Below are positions 10,789 through 20,593 of a stretch of DNA of 64,000 nt, piece by piece. The translations under genes were made by a program, and so were the position numbers. The notes below the pieces were generated by a model. That model saw nothing but the letters and a program-made list of their open reading frames with translations, did not search any database and was not told the origin of the DNA. Source of the stretch: Agrococcus sp. SL85 (lineage in GTDB: Bacteria; Actinomycetota; Actinomycetes; Actinomycetales; Microbacteriaceae); the NCBI RefSeq assembly GCF_026625845.1, contig NZ_CP113066.1, positions 372,001-436,000 on the forward strand. The letters run 5' to 3'. Each line of letters starts with the position of its first letter. Within the stretch, counting starts at the first letter, position 1.

Positions 10789-11681
10789 CAGCCCTCGCTC
10801 GGCGTGGGCTCGGGGGTCGCGGTCTCGCCGCCGCCGGTCAGCTGGCCGGCGGTCGCGGTCACGAAGGCCTGGAAGCCCGCGGCGTCGGAGGGCGAGCCGG
10901 GGTACTGCTGGCCGTTCACGATGACCGTGGGGGTGCGGTCGGCGACGACGCCGTCGGTGCCGGGCAGCGGCTGCGTGCCGGCCCGCACGGTGGCGTCCTC
11001 GGCCCACGAGCCGAAGCGGGTCTCGCGGATGCAGTCGGCGAGGCCGCCCGAGACGTCGATGCCGGCGGTCTCGGCGACGCCGACGATCTCGTCGTTCGAC
11101 AGGCCCGCGGTGTTCTCGGCCGGCTGCGCGTCGTACATGGCGCTGTTGAAGGCCCAGAACTGGTCGGGCGCGAACTCGCCGACGCACGCGGCGGCCGAGG
11201 CCGAGCGGGTCGAGTACTTCGTGCCGAGCGAGGCCCGGTCGAGGATCGAGATCGGGTGGATCTCGACCGTGGCGGCGCCGGTCGAGAGCAGCTGCTCGAG
11301 CGTCGCGCGGTTCGTCTCGTCGAACGCACCGCACACCGGGCACATGTAGTCCTGGTAGATCTCGATCTGGATGATGTCGTCGCGCGGCTCGGTGGGCGTC
11401 GGCTCGGCCTCGGGCGCCGTCGCGGCGGTGCGCTCGGCCACGAAGTCCTGGCCGATCACGATGCCGTTCGAGGCCATGTTCTCGGGGCCGGGGCCTGCGG
11501 GCCGGATGCTGTTGACGATCACGACCGCGACGATCGCGACGATCGCGACCGCCGCGACGACGATGCCGCCGATCGTGAGGCCCTTGCGGACGCGCTCCTT
11601 GCGGCGGCGCTGCTCCTGCATCTTCCGGGCCTGCTCGCGCGCCTGCGCGCGGCGCTCGTTCTTCGTCAGCTTCTCGCTCAT
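10788..11681 (-). CDS. Membrane-anchored DsbA-family thiol oxidoreductase
   Basis: 297 residues: basic cytoplasmic N-terminus, transmembrane helix ~29-53 (IGGIVVAAVAIVAIVAVVIV), then a DsbA/thioredoxin_4 domain with active site C114-P-V-C117 (YQDYMCPVCGAF) and cis-Pro loop RTPTVIVNG. Two further cysteines (AAACVGEF, LADCIRE) could pair as in actinobacterial DsbA homologues. C-terminal tail rich in Pro/Thr/Glu. The ATG at 11681 is preferred because the basic stretch MSEKLTKNERRAQAREQ is the usual family start. First gene of a two-gene redox operon. Confidence 0.88.
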   Translation of the reverse strand: MSEKLTKNERRAQAREQARKMQEQRRRKERVRKGLTIGGIVVAAVAIVAIVAVVIVNSIRPAGPGPENMASNGIVIGQDFVAERTAATAPEAEPTPTEPRDDIIQIEIYQDYMCPVCGAFDETNRATLEQLLSTGAATVEIHPISILDRASLGTKYSTRSASAAACVGEFAPDQFWAFNSAMYDAQPAENTAGLSNDEIVGVAETAGIDVSGGLADCIRETRFGSWAEDATVRAGTQPLPGTDGVVADRTPTVIVNGQQYPGSPSDAAGFQAFVTATAGQLTGGGETATPEPTPSEG

Positions 11682-11848
11682 GCGGTCCTGTCCTGGATCG
11701 GCTGTGGGCTCGTACGTGCGGCGCATCGGGGAATCGCGCCGAGCCCTAGGGTACCGGGCGCTCCTCGTGGCAGGATGTCGCCAGCGGGCTCCGCCCGCCT
11801 TTCACAACGGATCGTCCGGCACGTTCCTGCCGGTGAATGGAGCACACG

Positions 11849-12925
<1,077 letters not shown>

Positions 12926-12934
12926 GGCGCGCAG

Positions 12935-12969
12935 GACGGCGGCCGGGGCCTCGCGCCCCGGCCGCCGTC
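12935..12969. terminator. Terminator hairpin after sugar ABC ATPase
   Basis: Perfect 15-bp GC stem (GACGGCGGCCGGGGC and its complement) with a 5-base loop, ten bases after the stop. Confidence 0.85.
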
Positions 12970-12986
12970 GCGTCGGGGCGCGGGCC

Positions 12987-12992
12987 TACGAT
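12987..12992 (+). promoter_or_regulatory. Leaderless-type promoter of DUF4032 gene
   Basis: TACGAT six bases (GGCCGC) before the ATG at 12999. Confidence 0.5.
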
Positions 12993-12998
12993 GGCCGC

Positions 12999-14318
12999 AT
13001 GGCCTCGACCGACCTCCGCATCACCTCGGCGATGATGGACGCGACCCTGCTCGACCTGCCCTGGGACCTGCCGCTCGACGAGTGGTCGGACGACACGGTG
13101 GTGTCGCTCCCCAAGGGCATCTCGCGCCACCTCGTGCGCTTCGCGCGGCTCGGCGGCCGGGTGGTCGCCATCAAGGAGACCACCGAGGAGATGGCGACGG
13201 GCGAGTACCGCATGCTCCGCCGCCTGCAGCGCCTCGACGTGCCCTGCGTCGAGCCCGTCGCCGTGGTCGCGGGCCGACGCACCGTGCTCGGCGAGCCGCT
13301 GCCGACGGCGCTCGTCACGCGGCACCTGCGGTTCTCGCTCCCCTACCGGGCGCTCTACTCCTCGGCGCTCAAGCGCTCGACGGCGCAGCGCCTCGTCGAC
13401 GCGCTCGCGGGACTCCTCGTGCGCCTGCACCTCGTGGGCTTCTACTGGGGCGACGTGTCGCTCTCGAACACGCTCTTCCGCCGCGACGCGGGCGCCTTCG
13501 CCGCCTACCTCGTCGACGCCGAGACCGGCACGATCCCGCCGGGCGGGCTCTCCGACGGCCGGCGGGCCGACGACCTCGAGATCGCGCGCGTCAACATCGC
13601 GGGCGAGCTGCTCGACCTCGCCGCGGGCGGCCGCCTCGACGACTCCATCGACCCCGTCGCGGTCGCCGGCTCGATCGTCGAGCAGTACCGCGAGCTCTGG
13701 CACACCCTCACGAGCGACGAGATCGTGCCCTCGACGGAGCGCTGGCGCATCAACGCGCGGCTCGAGCGGCTCAACGCGCTCGGCTTCGACATCGAGGAGC
13801 TCTCGCTCTCGACCGGCGACGGCGGCACGACGGTGCGGATCCAGCCGAAGGTCGTCGACCCCGGCCACCACCACCGGCGGCTCTCGTCGCTCACGGGCAT
13901 CGACGCCGAGGAGAACCAGGCGCGGCGCATGCTCAACGACCTCGACCAGTACGTGGCGCACGAGCGCGAGGCGCGGCCGCGGATGGGCGACGAGGCGCTC
14001 GCGAACGAGTGGTTCGAGCGCGTCTACCTGCCCATCGTCGACGCGGTGCCGCGCGAGCTCGGCGGCAAGCTCGAGTCCCCCGAGGTCTTCCACGAGGTGC
14101 TCGAGCACCGCTGGTACCTCTCCGAGCGCGAGCGGCGCGAGATCCCCCTCGACGAGGCGGTCTCGAGCTACATCGAGACGCAGCTGCAGCACCGGCGCGA
14201 CGAGGCAGCGCTCCTGGGCGTGCCCGTGACGGTGACGATGCCCATCATCCCGCTCGAGACGGGCGAGATCGACCTGGCCGACGAGGACGACGACCCCGAT
14301 TGGCGCAGCAAGGTCTGA
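12999..14318 (+). CDS. DUF4032 protein with LPS-kinase-like fold
   Basis: 439 residues. The first ~230 residues look like an atypical small-molecule kinase of the Kdo/WaaP lipopolysaccharide-kinase type: VVAIKETT (ATP lysine), GFYWGDVSLSNTLFR (catalytic loop, with D-x-S-x-x-N) and YLVDAETG (metal-binding D). The C-terminal ~200 residues are the DUF4032 domain. Phosphate acceptor unknown; Actinobacteria lack LPS, so the kinase name is structural only. Start set by the TACGAT promoter and by the M-A-S-T-D N-terminus. Convergent with rlmB, separated by a repeat-bearing gap. Confidence 0.82.
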   Translation: MASTDLRITSAMMDATLLDLPWDLPLDEWSDDTVVSLPKGISRHLVRFARLGGRVVAIKETTEEMATGEYRMLRRLQRLDVPCVEPVAVVAGRRTVLGEPLPTALVTRHLRFSLPYRALYSSALKRSTAQRLVDALAGLLVRLHLVGFYWGDVSLSNTLFRRDAGAFAAYLVDAETGTIPPGGLSDGRRADDLEIARVNIAGELLDLAAGGRLDDSIDPVAVAGSIVEQYRELWHTLTSDEIVPSTERWRINARLERLNALGFDIEELSLSTGDGGTTVRIQPKVVDPGHHHRRLSSLTGIDAEENQARRMLNDLDQYVAHEREARPRMGDEALANEWFERVYLPIVDAVPRELGGKLESPEVFHEVLEHRWYLSERERREIPLDEAVSSYIETQLQHRRDEAALLGVPVTVTMPIIPLETGEIDLADEDDDPDWRSKV

Positions 14319-14328
14319 GGCCGCGCTC

Positions 14329-14446
14329 GAGGAGCGCGCCGCCGCAGCAGGGACCCCGCCGCTGGCCGAGGAGCGCGCCGCCGCAGGCGGGGCCCCACCG
14401 CCGGCCGAGGAGCGCGCCGCCGCCGGCGGCTCGCGTCACGAGGCCC
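14329..14446. repeat. 39-bp tandem repeat inside an intergenic repeat element
   Basis: GAGGAGCGCGCCGCCGC recurs at 14329, 14368 and 14407 (period 39) and the block closes with GGCTCGCGTCACGAGG. In reverse orientation this matches the elements at 31682 and 51400 (CTCGTGACGCG...GCGCGCTCC), so it looks like an internally expanded member of a dispersed intergenic family. It lies between convergent genes. Confidence 0.65.
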
Positions 14447-15427
14447 TCAGCGGCGCGAGCGGCGCTTCGCCACCTCGTAGAGCGTGACCGAGGCCGCGAT
14501 GCCGGCGTTCAGCGACTCCGCGGCGTCCGAGATCGGGATCGACACGATCGCGTCGCAGGTCTCGGCGACGAGCCGCGACAGCCCCTTGCCCTCGCTGCCG
14601 ACGACCACGACGAGCGGCCCGCTCGCGAGCTCGAGCTCGTGGAGCGGCACGTCGCCGTCGCCGTCGAGGCCGATGATGAAGACGCCCTGCTTCTTGAGCT
14701 CCTTGAGCGTGGCCGTGAGGTTCGAGGCCATGGCGACGGGCACGCGCGCCGCGGCGCCCGCGCTCGTCTTCCACGCGCTCGCCGTCACGCCCACCGAGCG
14801 GCGCTGCGGCACGATCACGCCGTGCGCGCCGAAGGCGGCGGCCGAGCGGATGATGGCGCCGAGGTTGCGCGGGTCGGTGACGCCGTCGAGCGCGACGAGG
14901 AGCGGCGTGCGGCCGCGGTCGACCGTCTGCTCCAGCAGGTCGATCGGGTGCGCGTACTGGTACGGCGGCACCTTGAGCGCGACGCCCTGGTGCACGGCGT
15001 CGTGGCCCGAGATGCGGTCGAGCTCCGGCCGCATGACCTCGAGCACGGGCACGCCGCGCTTGTTGGCGAGCGAGAGGATCTCCTTGACGCGGTCGTCCAT
15101 CTCGAGCCGCGCCGCGAGGATGAGCGAGGTCGCGGGGATCCTCGTGCGGAGCGCCTCGAGCACGGCGTTGCGGCCGGTCACGAGCTCCGACTCGTCCTTC
15201 GCGGAGGAGGGCTTGCGGTGGCGCGGCGGCTGCGCGGCACCGGGCTTGCCGGAGCGCGAGCGCGCGGCGTCGAGGCGCTCCTTGGCGGCCTTGCGCTTGC
15301 CGGCGACGTGCCAGGAGCGGTCCTCCGCCTTGGGCGTGGGGCCCTTGCCCTCGAGCGCCTTGCGGCCGTTGCCGCCGGTGCCCTTCGAGGGGCCCTTCTT
15401 GCGCGGCGAGCGACTCGGCTTGTTCAT
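14447..15427 (-). CDS. rlmB: 23S rRNA (guanosine-2'-O-)-methyltransferase RlmB
   Basis: 326 residues. SpoU-class SAM-dependent enzyme that 2'-O-methylates G2251 of 23S rRNA. A basic N-terminal extension (~1-80) precedes the substrate-binding domain ([11 protein letters not shown]) and the knotted SPOUT domain with motifs [27 protein letters not shown] and [16 protein letters not shown]. The ATG overlaps the cysS stop by four bases (ATGA), so cysS-rlmB form a coupled operon, a common actinobacterial arrangement. The catalytic arginine and asparagine of the SpoU family are present. Confidence 0.94.
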   Translation of the reverse strand: MNKPSRSPRKKGPSKGTGGNGRKALEGKGPTPKAEDRSWHVAGKRKAAKERLDAARSRSGKPGAAQPPRHRKPSSAKDESELVTGRNAVLEALRTRIPATSLILAARLEMDDRVKEILSLANKRGVPVLEVMRPELDRISGHDAVHQGVALKVPPYQYAHPIDLLEQTVDRGRTPLLVALDGVTDPRNLGAIIRSAAAFGAHGVIVPQRRSVGVTASAWKTSAGAAARVPVAMASNLTATLKELKKQGVFIIGLDGDGDVPLHELELASGPLVVVVGSEGKGLSRLVAETCDAIVSIPISDAAESLNAGIAASVTLYEVAKRRSRR

Positions 15428-16833
15428 GCGATGCTCCAGGTGGTCGTGTCCTTGCCGTCCTCGACGGCGATGCCCGCGGCGGCGAGCGCGTCGCGGATGC
15501 GGTCGGATGCGGCGAAGTCCCGCGCGGCGCGCGCCTCGCGCCGCTCGGCGAGCAGCGACTCGACGAGGCTCTCGAGCGCCGCGGCTCCAGCCGACCCCTC
15601 AGGATGCCACACGGCGTCGGCCGGGTCGAGCCCGAGCACCCGCAGCATCGCGAGCGCCTCGCCCGCTCGGGCGAGGCCGGAGGCCGCGTCGCCCGCGTCG
15701 AGGGCGGCGTTCGCGGCCCTCGTGGTGTCGTGCAGCACGGCGACGGCCTGCGGCGTGGAGAGGTCGTCGTCCATCGCGGCCGCGAAGGCCTCCGGGACCG
15801 CGGCGTCGGGCAGCGCGCCGGCGCGTGCCGCGCGCTCGAGCATGCCCTCGATGCGGCCGAAGGCGGCCTCGGCCTCGGCGAGCGAGCCGCCCGCGAGCGA
15901 GCCCTCCGCCGTGCGCAGGTCGATCGTCGAGCGGTAGTGCGGCGCGACGAGGAAGTACCGGACGACGATCGGGCGCGTGGCAGCGAGCAGGTCGGCGGCG
16001 AAGATCGAGTTGCCGAGCGACTTCGACATCTTCTCGCCGTCGACGTGCACGAGCCCGTTGTGGCTCCAGACGCCCGCGAAGCCGAGGCCCGCGGCGCTCG
16101 ACTGCGCGAGCTCGTTCTCGTGGTGCGGGAAGCGCAGGTCGAGGCCGCCGCCGTGGATGTCGAAGGCGTCGCCGAGGTACCGCCGCGCCATGGCCGAGCA
16201 CTCGATGTGCCAGCCGGGGCGCCCCTCGCCCCAAGGAGAGGCCCAGGAGGCGTCGGCGGGCTCGTCGTCCTTGCGCGCCTTCCAGAGCGCGAAGTCGCGC
16301 GGATCGCGCTTGCCGCGCGGGTCGGCGTCCGCGGCCGGCTCCATCGCATCGATCGACTGGCGGGTGAGGGCGCCGTAGGCGGCGAAGGAGCGCACGTCGA
16401 AGTACACGTCGGCGGAGCCGTCGAGCGCGGGGTAGGCGTGGCCGCGCTCGATGAGGAGCGCGATGAGCGCGTGCATCTCGGGGATCGAGGCGGTCGCGCG
16501 CGGCTCGTAGGTGGGCGCGAGCACGCCGACGGCGCGGTACGCGGCGGCGAACTCCTGCTCGACGCGGTAGGCGAGCGCCCACCACGGCTCGTCGACGGCG
16601 TTGACGAGCACCTTGTCGTCGATGTCGGTGACGTTGCGCACGAAGGTGACGCGGTGGCCGCGGTGCTCGAGCCAGCGGCGCCACACGTCGTAGGCGACGG
16701 CGCTGCGCACGTGGCCGACGTGCGGCGACGACTGCACGGTGGGTCCGCAGACGTACATCGACACCGCGCCGTCGCGCAGGGGACGGAGGTCGACGACGGC
16801 CTGCTGCCTCGAGTCGTGGATGCGCACGGTCAC
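15424..16833 (-). CDS. cysS: Cysteinyl-tRNA synthetase
   Basis: 469 residues, class I aminoacyl-tRNA synthetase that charges tRNA-Cys. Motifs: the Zn-binding and HIGH-type region [18 protein letters not shown] (~23-40), [20 protein letters not shown], and KMSKSLGNS (~260). The C-terminal DALR-type domain ends in [11 protein letters not shown]. The GTG at 16833 is chosen because the protein family begins at [10 protein letters not shown] and a TTGGGG sequence precedes it; reading further upstream only adds low-complexity residues. The length fits CysS, not the shorter mycothiol ligase MshC. Coupled to rlmB. Confidence 0.96.
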   Translation of the reverse strand: MTVRIHDSRQQAVVDLRPLRDGAVSMYVCGPTVQSSPHVGHVRSAVAYDVWRRWLEHRGHRVTFVRNVTDIDDKVLVNAVDEPWWALAYRVEQEFAAAYRAVGVLAPTYEPRATASIPEMHALIALLIERGHAYPALDGSADVYFDVRSFAAYGALTRQSIDAMEPAADADPRGKRDPRDFALWKARKDDEPADASWASPWGEGRPGWHIECSAMARRYLGDAFDIHGGGLDLRFPHHENELAQSSAAGLGFAGVWSHNGLVHVDGEKMSKSLGNSIFAADLLAATRPIVVRYFLVAPHYRSTIDLRTAEGSLAGGSLAEAEAAFGRIEGMLERAARAGALPDAAVPEAFAAAMDDDLSTPQAVAVLHDTTRAANAALDAGDAASGLARAGEALAMLRVLGLDPADAVWHPEGSAGAAALESLVESLLAERREARAARDFAASDRIRDALAAAGIAVEDGKDTTTWSIA

Positions 16834-16973
16834 GATCCCCAAGGCTACTGGCGCATCCGCTCTCGCAGGCCCAGCGGGGACCGGACGGGATCGTCGCGCC
16901 TGCTCGCCGCTGAGCCTGCGATGGTGGAGGGGCGGGTGGGATGCTGGAGGCCGGTGAGCGCGAAGGAGCACCC

Positions 16974-17264
16974 ATGTCGTTCCAGGCCTACCTCGACGCG
17001 ATCGAGGCCAAGACGGGGCTGACGCCCCGGCAGCTGCTGGAGCAGGCCCGCGAGCGCGGCTTCGACGCCGGCACGAGGGCGACGCCCATCCTCGAGTGGC
17101 TGCGCGACGAGCACGGCCTCGGCCGCGGCCACGGCATGGCGATGGTGCACGTGATCACGAAGGGGCCGCGCATCAGCGCGAAGCACGTCGGCTCGGGCGG
17201 CACGCACGCCGATGCCAGCGACGAGCTGTGGCTCGACGGGGCGGCCTCGAACCCGCACACCTGA
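16974..17264 (+). CDS. DUF4287-domain protein
   Basis: 96 residues. Matches the DUF4287 pattern: [16 protein letters not shown], then [23 protein letters not shown]. The family is small, soluble and of unknown function; the helical pattern with conserved G-x-G-H-G-M suggests ligand or DNA contact, but nothing catalytic can be named. GAAGGAG precedes the ATG by six bases. The gene stands alone between cysS (divergent) and ispDF (convergent, 35 bases away). Confidence 0.8.
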   Translation: MSFQAYLDAIEAKTGLTPRQLLEQARERGFDAGTRATPILEWLRDEHGLGRGHGMAMVHVITKGPRISAKHVGSGGTHADASDELWLDGAASNPHT

Positions 17265-17299
17265 CGGCCGCGGGCGACCGCCGCCGGTCGACGCGGCCG

Positions 17300-18430
17300 C
17301 TACGCGCGCGCGACGAGGGCGGTCGCGATCGCCTGGAGGCCCTCGCCGCGGCCGAGCGCGCCCAGGCCGTCGGTCGTCGTGCCGGAGACGCTCACGGGCG
17401 CCCCGACCATCGCGGCGAGCACCGCCTGCGCCTCGTCGCGCCGCGCGCCGATGCGGGGCCGCACGCCGAGCACCTGGACGCTCACGCTCTGCGGCCGCCA
17501 GCCGTGCTCGGCGAGCCGCTCGACCGCGAGGCGCACGAAGGTCTCGCCCCTCGCGCCCGCGTGCTGCGGATCGTCGACGCCGACGAGGCCGCCGATGTCG
17601 CCGAGGCCCGCCGCCCCCAGCAGCGCGTCGACGATCGCGTGGCAGACGACGTCGCCGTCGGAGTGGCCCGCGAGGCCCTGCCCCTCCCACTCGAGCCCTG
17701 CGACGCGCAGCGGCCCGTCGCCGCCGAAGGCGTGGACGTCGACGCCGATCCCGACGCGCGTCGCGGGCCCGAGCAGCATCGCCGCGCGGTCGGCGTCGGC
17801 GGGCGTCGTGATCTTGAACGCGAGCTCGTCGCCCGGCACGGCCACGACCGGCTCGCCGAGCGCCTGCACGAGCTGCGCGTCGTCGGTCGAGGCGGCCCGA
17901 CCCTCCCCCGCCGCCGCGTAGGCGCGTCGCAGCAGCGCGGCCTCGAAGCCCTGCGGGGTCTGCATCGCCCGGAGCGCGGCCCGGTCGACGATCGCGCCGA
18001 GCGCCTCGCCCTCCGCAGCCCGGATCGTGTCGACGACGGGCAGCACCGGCACGACCGCGCCCGCGCCGGCGCGGAGCGCCGCGAGCACGCGCTCGACGAG
18101 CGCGCGCGGCGCGAGGGCGCGCGCGGCGTCGTGCACGAGCACGTGCTCGGCCCCCTCCGCGGCCTCGAGGCCCGCCGCGACCGAGTCGGCGCGCGTCGCG
18201 CCGCCCGCGACGACGTCGGCCTCGACGCCCGCGCGCGCGGCGATCGCCCGCGCCTCGGCCTCGCCGCCCGCGGGCGCGACGACGACGATCCGGGCGTCGA
18301 CGCCGGCGAGGCCGCGGAGCGCGTGCTCGAGCACAGGCGCGCCGGCGACCGTCGCGAAGGCCTTGGGCACGCCCCGGCCGAGGCGGGTGCCGGAGCCGGC
18401 GGCGACGACGATGAGGGCGGTGGCGGTCAC
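17300..18430 (-). CDS. ispDF: Bifunctional IspD/IspF of the MEP isoprenoid pathway
   Basis: 376 residues joining two enzymes of the methylerythritol phosphate route. Residues ~1-220 are IspD (CTP transfer to MEP): AAGSGTRLGRGVPKAF, LVHDAARAL, AMQTPQGFE, TDDAQLV. Residues ~225-376 are IspF (cyclisation to MEcPP): GIGVDVHAFG and LAGHSDGDVVCHAIVDALLG with the metal ligands D and H, GLGDIGGL, and the C-terminal TTTDGLGALGRGEG. The GTG start lies six bases after TAGGCT. Such fusions are common in several lineages and both halves keep their key residues here. Confidence 0.95.
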   Translation of the reverse strand: MTATALIVVAAGSGTRLGRGVPKAFATVAGAPVLEHALRGLAGVDARIVVVAPAGGEAEARAIAARAGVEADVVAGGATRADSVAAGLEAAEGAEHVLVHDAARALAPRALVERVLAALRAGAGAVVPVLPVVDTIRAAEGEALGAIVDRAALRAMQTPQGFEAALLRRAYAAAGEGRAASTDDAQLVQALGEPVVAVPGDELAFKITTPADADRAAMLLGPATRVGIGVDVHAFGGDGPLRVAGLEWEGQGLAGHSDGDVVCHAIVDALLGAAGLGDIGGLVGVDDPQHAGARGETFVRLAVERLAEHGWRPQSVSVQVLGVRPRIGARRDEAQAVLAAMVGAPVSVSGTTTDGLGALGRGEGLQAIATALVARA

Positions 18431-18436
18431 CCGCTC

Positions 18437-18442
18437 AGCCTA
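18437..18442 (-). promoter_or_regulatory. Leaderless-type promoter of ispDF
   Basis: TAGGCT six bases (GAGCGG) before the GTG at 18430. Confidence 0.5.
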
Positions 18443-18458
18443 GGCGGCGGGAACGGAA

Positions 18459-18489
18459 GAGGCGCCCTGCCTTGGGGACAGGGCGCCTC
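18459..18489. terminator. Terminator hairpin after carD
   Basis: 11-bp stem GAGGCGCCCTG and its complement, 9-base loop, just downstream of carD and upstream of ispDF on the same strand. It separates the two transcription units. Confidence 0.8.
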
Positions 18490-18536
18490 GGTCCGTGCGA
18501 TCCGGACCGCGCGGGGCGGCCCGTGGGATCGGGGTC

Positions 18537-19025
18537 TCAGCTCGCGGGCGCGAGGGCCTCGTCGAGGCGGACGGCGGCGGCGTCCTCGTCGGTGTGCTCG
18601 GCGAGGGCGAGCTCCGAGACGAGGATCTGGCGGGCCTTCGCGAGCATGCGCTTCTCACCGGCCGACAGGCCGCGGTCCTGGTCGCGGCGCGAGAGGTCGC
18701 GCACGACCTCGCTCACCTTGATGACGTCGCCCGAGGCGAGCTTCTCGACGTTGGCCTTGTAGCGGCGGGCCCAGTTCGTGGGCTCCTCGGTGAAGTCGGC
18801 GCGCAGCACCTCGAACACGCGGTCGAGGCCCTCCTCGCCGATGACGTCGCGGACGCCCACCATGTCGACGTTCTGCGCGGGGACCTCGATGGTCAGCCCG
18901 CCCTGCGCGACGTTCAGCTTGAGGTAGGTGGTCTCGACGCCCTTGATCTTGCGGACCTTCACCTCGGTGATGGTCGCTGCGCCGTGGTGGGGGTAGACGA
19001 CCGTCTCTCCGACCTCAAAGTTCAT
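18537..19025 (-). CDS. carD: CarD-family transcriptional regulator
   Basis: 162 residues. CarD binds the RNA polymerase beta subunit and stabilises the open promoter complex, notably at rRNA promoters. The N-terminal RNAP-interaction domain (~1-60) shows [17 protein letters not shown] and [19 protein letters not shown]; the C-terminal helical DNA-binding domain contains [17 protein letters not shown] (with the conserved Trp that inserts at the upstream edge of the bubble) and [19 protein letters not shown]. The ATG follows GAGGAGC. Its promoter contains an AT-rich GATAAAAT, unusual in this GC-rich region. Neighbour of ispDF, as in many actinobacteria. Confidence 0.96.
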   Translation of the reverse strand: MNFEVGETVVYPHHGAATITEVKVRKIKGVETTYLKLNVAQGGLTIEVPAQNVDMVGVRDVIGEEGLDRVFEVLRADFTEEPTNWARRYKANVEKLASGDVIKVSEVVRDLSRRDQDRGLSAGEKRMLAKARQILVSELALAEHTDEDAAAVRLDEALAPAS

Positions 19026-19055
19026 CGAACGCTCCTCGTCGTAGCCAGAACCTTG

Positions 19056-19063
19056 ATTTTATC
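19056..19063 (-). promoter_or_regulatory. Probable -10 region of carD
   Basis: GATAAAAT on the minus strand, 31 bases before the carD ATG. It is one of the most AT-rich short stretches in the window; no convincing -35 hexamer is seen. Confidence 0.45.
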
Positions 19064-19270
19064 ACAGCGTGTCGTGTGCGGAGCCTGCACGAGGGGTGGT
19101 TGGATCGGCGCCCTGCGCCATCGCCGACGCCCTCCGCCACGGCTCCCCCGGGCCTCGCCCTCGCCGTCGCGCGGGCCCCGGCGCGCCCGTCTCGACGCCC
19201 GTACTAGACTCGTCGGAGACCGCGGGCGCGTCCGTCCTAGCGCCTCGCGGCCACCGTCGAAAGGGTCCCC

Positions 19271-19816
19271 GTGCAGGTTCGCACCGTCGCCGCAGCCGCC
19301 GCAGCCGTCGTCGTCGCGCTCGTCGCCACCGGCTGCAACATCTTCACGCCGCAGGCGACGACGATCCAGTACGACCCCTCGGACGGCATCTCCGGCACGA
19401 CGGGCCAGGTGCAGATCCACAACGCCGTGCTCGTGGGCGAGCCCGACGGCGACGCCCTGAGCCTCGCGGTCACGTTCACGAACCCGGGCGAGGCCACGTT
19501 CCTCGAGGTCCGCGTCGAGGACGAGGCGCAGGACGTGCGCATCCCCAGCGGCACGACCGTCTACGGCTTCCAGGACCAGCAGCTCGTCTTCGACGCCCCG
19601 GCGATCGACTTCGGCGGCCACCGCAGCGTCTCGTTCACGGCCGACGGCGCCGTGCCGACGGGCCTGCCCGTGCAGATGGTCTCCACCGAGTTCGTCGGCT
19701 ACGAGACGCTCGGCCCGACCGAGCCCGCCATGGAGGCGCCCTCCGCGACGCCCGCCCCCACCGAGGCCCCCGGCGCCACCGAGGCGCCTGCCCCCACGGA
19801 GACCGCGGCCCCGTAG
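19271..19816 (+). CDS. Lipoprotein of unknown function
   Basis: 181 residues. Signal peptide with lipobox LVATGC (lipidated C22). The mature part (~23-145) looks like an all-beta Ig- or cupredoxin-like domain (VQIHNAVLVGEPDG, LSLAVTFTNPGEA, VSFTADGAVPTGLPVQM) similar in layout to envelope lipoproteins of Actinobacteria, some of which resemble PCu(A)C copper chaperones, but no Met/His copper motif is visible. The C-terminus is a Pro/Thr/Glu-rich tail. GTG start. Ends at a strong hairpin 20 bases downstream. Confidence 0.75.
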   Translation: MQVRTVAAAAAAVVVALVATGCNIFTPQATTIQYDPSDGISGTTGQVQIHNAVLVGEPDGDALSLAVTFTNPGEATFLEVRVEDEAQDVRIPSGTTVYGFQDQQLVFDAPAIDFGGHRSVSFTADGAVPTGLPVQMVSTEFVGYETLGPTEPAMEAPSATPAPTEAPGATEAPAPTETAAP

Positions 19817-19834
19817 CCCGCTCCACCCGAGCTC

Positions 19835-19868
19835 GAGAGCCCCGCTGCCGGTCGGCAGCGGGGCTCTC
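19835..19868. terminator. Bidirectional terminator hairpin
   Basis: Perfect 15-bp stem (GAGAGCCCCGCTGCC and its complement) with loop GGTC, between the convergent lipoprotein gene and regX3. Note that GAGAGCCC is intact here, unlike GAGAGCCT elsewhere. Confidence 0.88.
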
Positions 19869-19912
19869 TCGTGCGGCGGGCGTCCCGTACGGCGGGTGCC
19901 GTGCCCGCCGCG

Positions 19913-20593
19913 TCAGCGCTCGAAGCGGTACCCGAGGCCCCGGCGCGTGACGACCGTGACCGGGTTCGAGGGGTCCTCCTCGATCTTCGCCCGCAGGCGC
20001 TTGATGTGCACGTCGAGCGTCTTGGTGTCGCCGAAGTAGTCGCTGCCCCAGACGCGGTCGATGAGCTGCCCGCGCGTGAGCACGCGGCCGGCGTTGCGCA
20101 TGAGGTACTCGAGCAGCTCGAACTCGCGCAGCGGCATCGGCACCTCGTCGCCGTCGACCGTGACGGTGTGGCTGTCGGCATCGAGGCGCACGCGGCCGAT
20201 CTCGACGACGGCGTCGTCCTCGTCCTCCTCCACCGCGCGGCGGCGCATGACGGCGCGGATGCGGGCGACGAGCTCGCGCGAGGAGTAGGGCTTCGTGACG
20301 TAGTCGTCGGCGCCGAGCTCGAGGCCGACGATCGTGTCGACCTCCGAGTCCTTCGCCGTCACCATGATGATCGGCACCTGCGACCTCGCGCGGATCGCGC
20401 GGCACACCTCGGTGCCCGGGCGGCCCGGCAGCATGAGGTCGAGCAGCACGAGGTCGGCGCCGTCCTCCTCGAACATGCGCACCGCCTCGTCGCCGTCCGG
20501 GGCGTGCGCGGTCTCGTAGCCCTCGAGCTCGAGCAGGTAGGCGAGCGGCTCGGCGAGCGCGGTCTCGTCCTCGACGATCAGGATGCGCGTCAT
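19913..20593 (-). CDS. regX3: Phosphate response regulator RegX3
   Basis: 226-residue OmpR-family regulator, the DNA-binding partner of SenX3 in phosphate-starvation control. Receiver domain with E8/D9, phosphoacceptor D52 (LVLLDLMLPG), T at MVTAKDS and K at VTKPYS. Winged helix ~135-225 with LREFELLEYLMRNAGRVLT and the recognition helix TKTLDVHIKRLRAKI, nearly the family consensus. The ATG overlaps the senX3 stop (ATGA). It is expected to bind the 11-bp repeats seen before phoU and pstS (inference). Confidence 0.93.
   Translation of the reverse strand: MTRILIVEDETALAEPLAYLLELEGYETAHAPDGDEAVRMFEEDGADLVLLDLMLPGRPGTEVCRAIRARSQVPIIMVTAKDSEVDTIVGLELGADDYVTKPYSSRELVARIRAVMRRRAVEEDEDDAVVEIGRVRLDADSHTVTVDGDEVPMPLREFELLEYLMRNAGRVLTRGQLIDRVWGSDYFGDTKTLDVHIKRLRAKIEEDPSNPVTVVTRRGLGYRFER

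Noticed and set aside
15424-16833. MshC (mycothiol cysteine ligase) instead of CysS
   Set aside because: The length of 469 residues with a C-terminal tRNA-binding domain and the operon with rlmB fit CysS.
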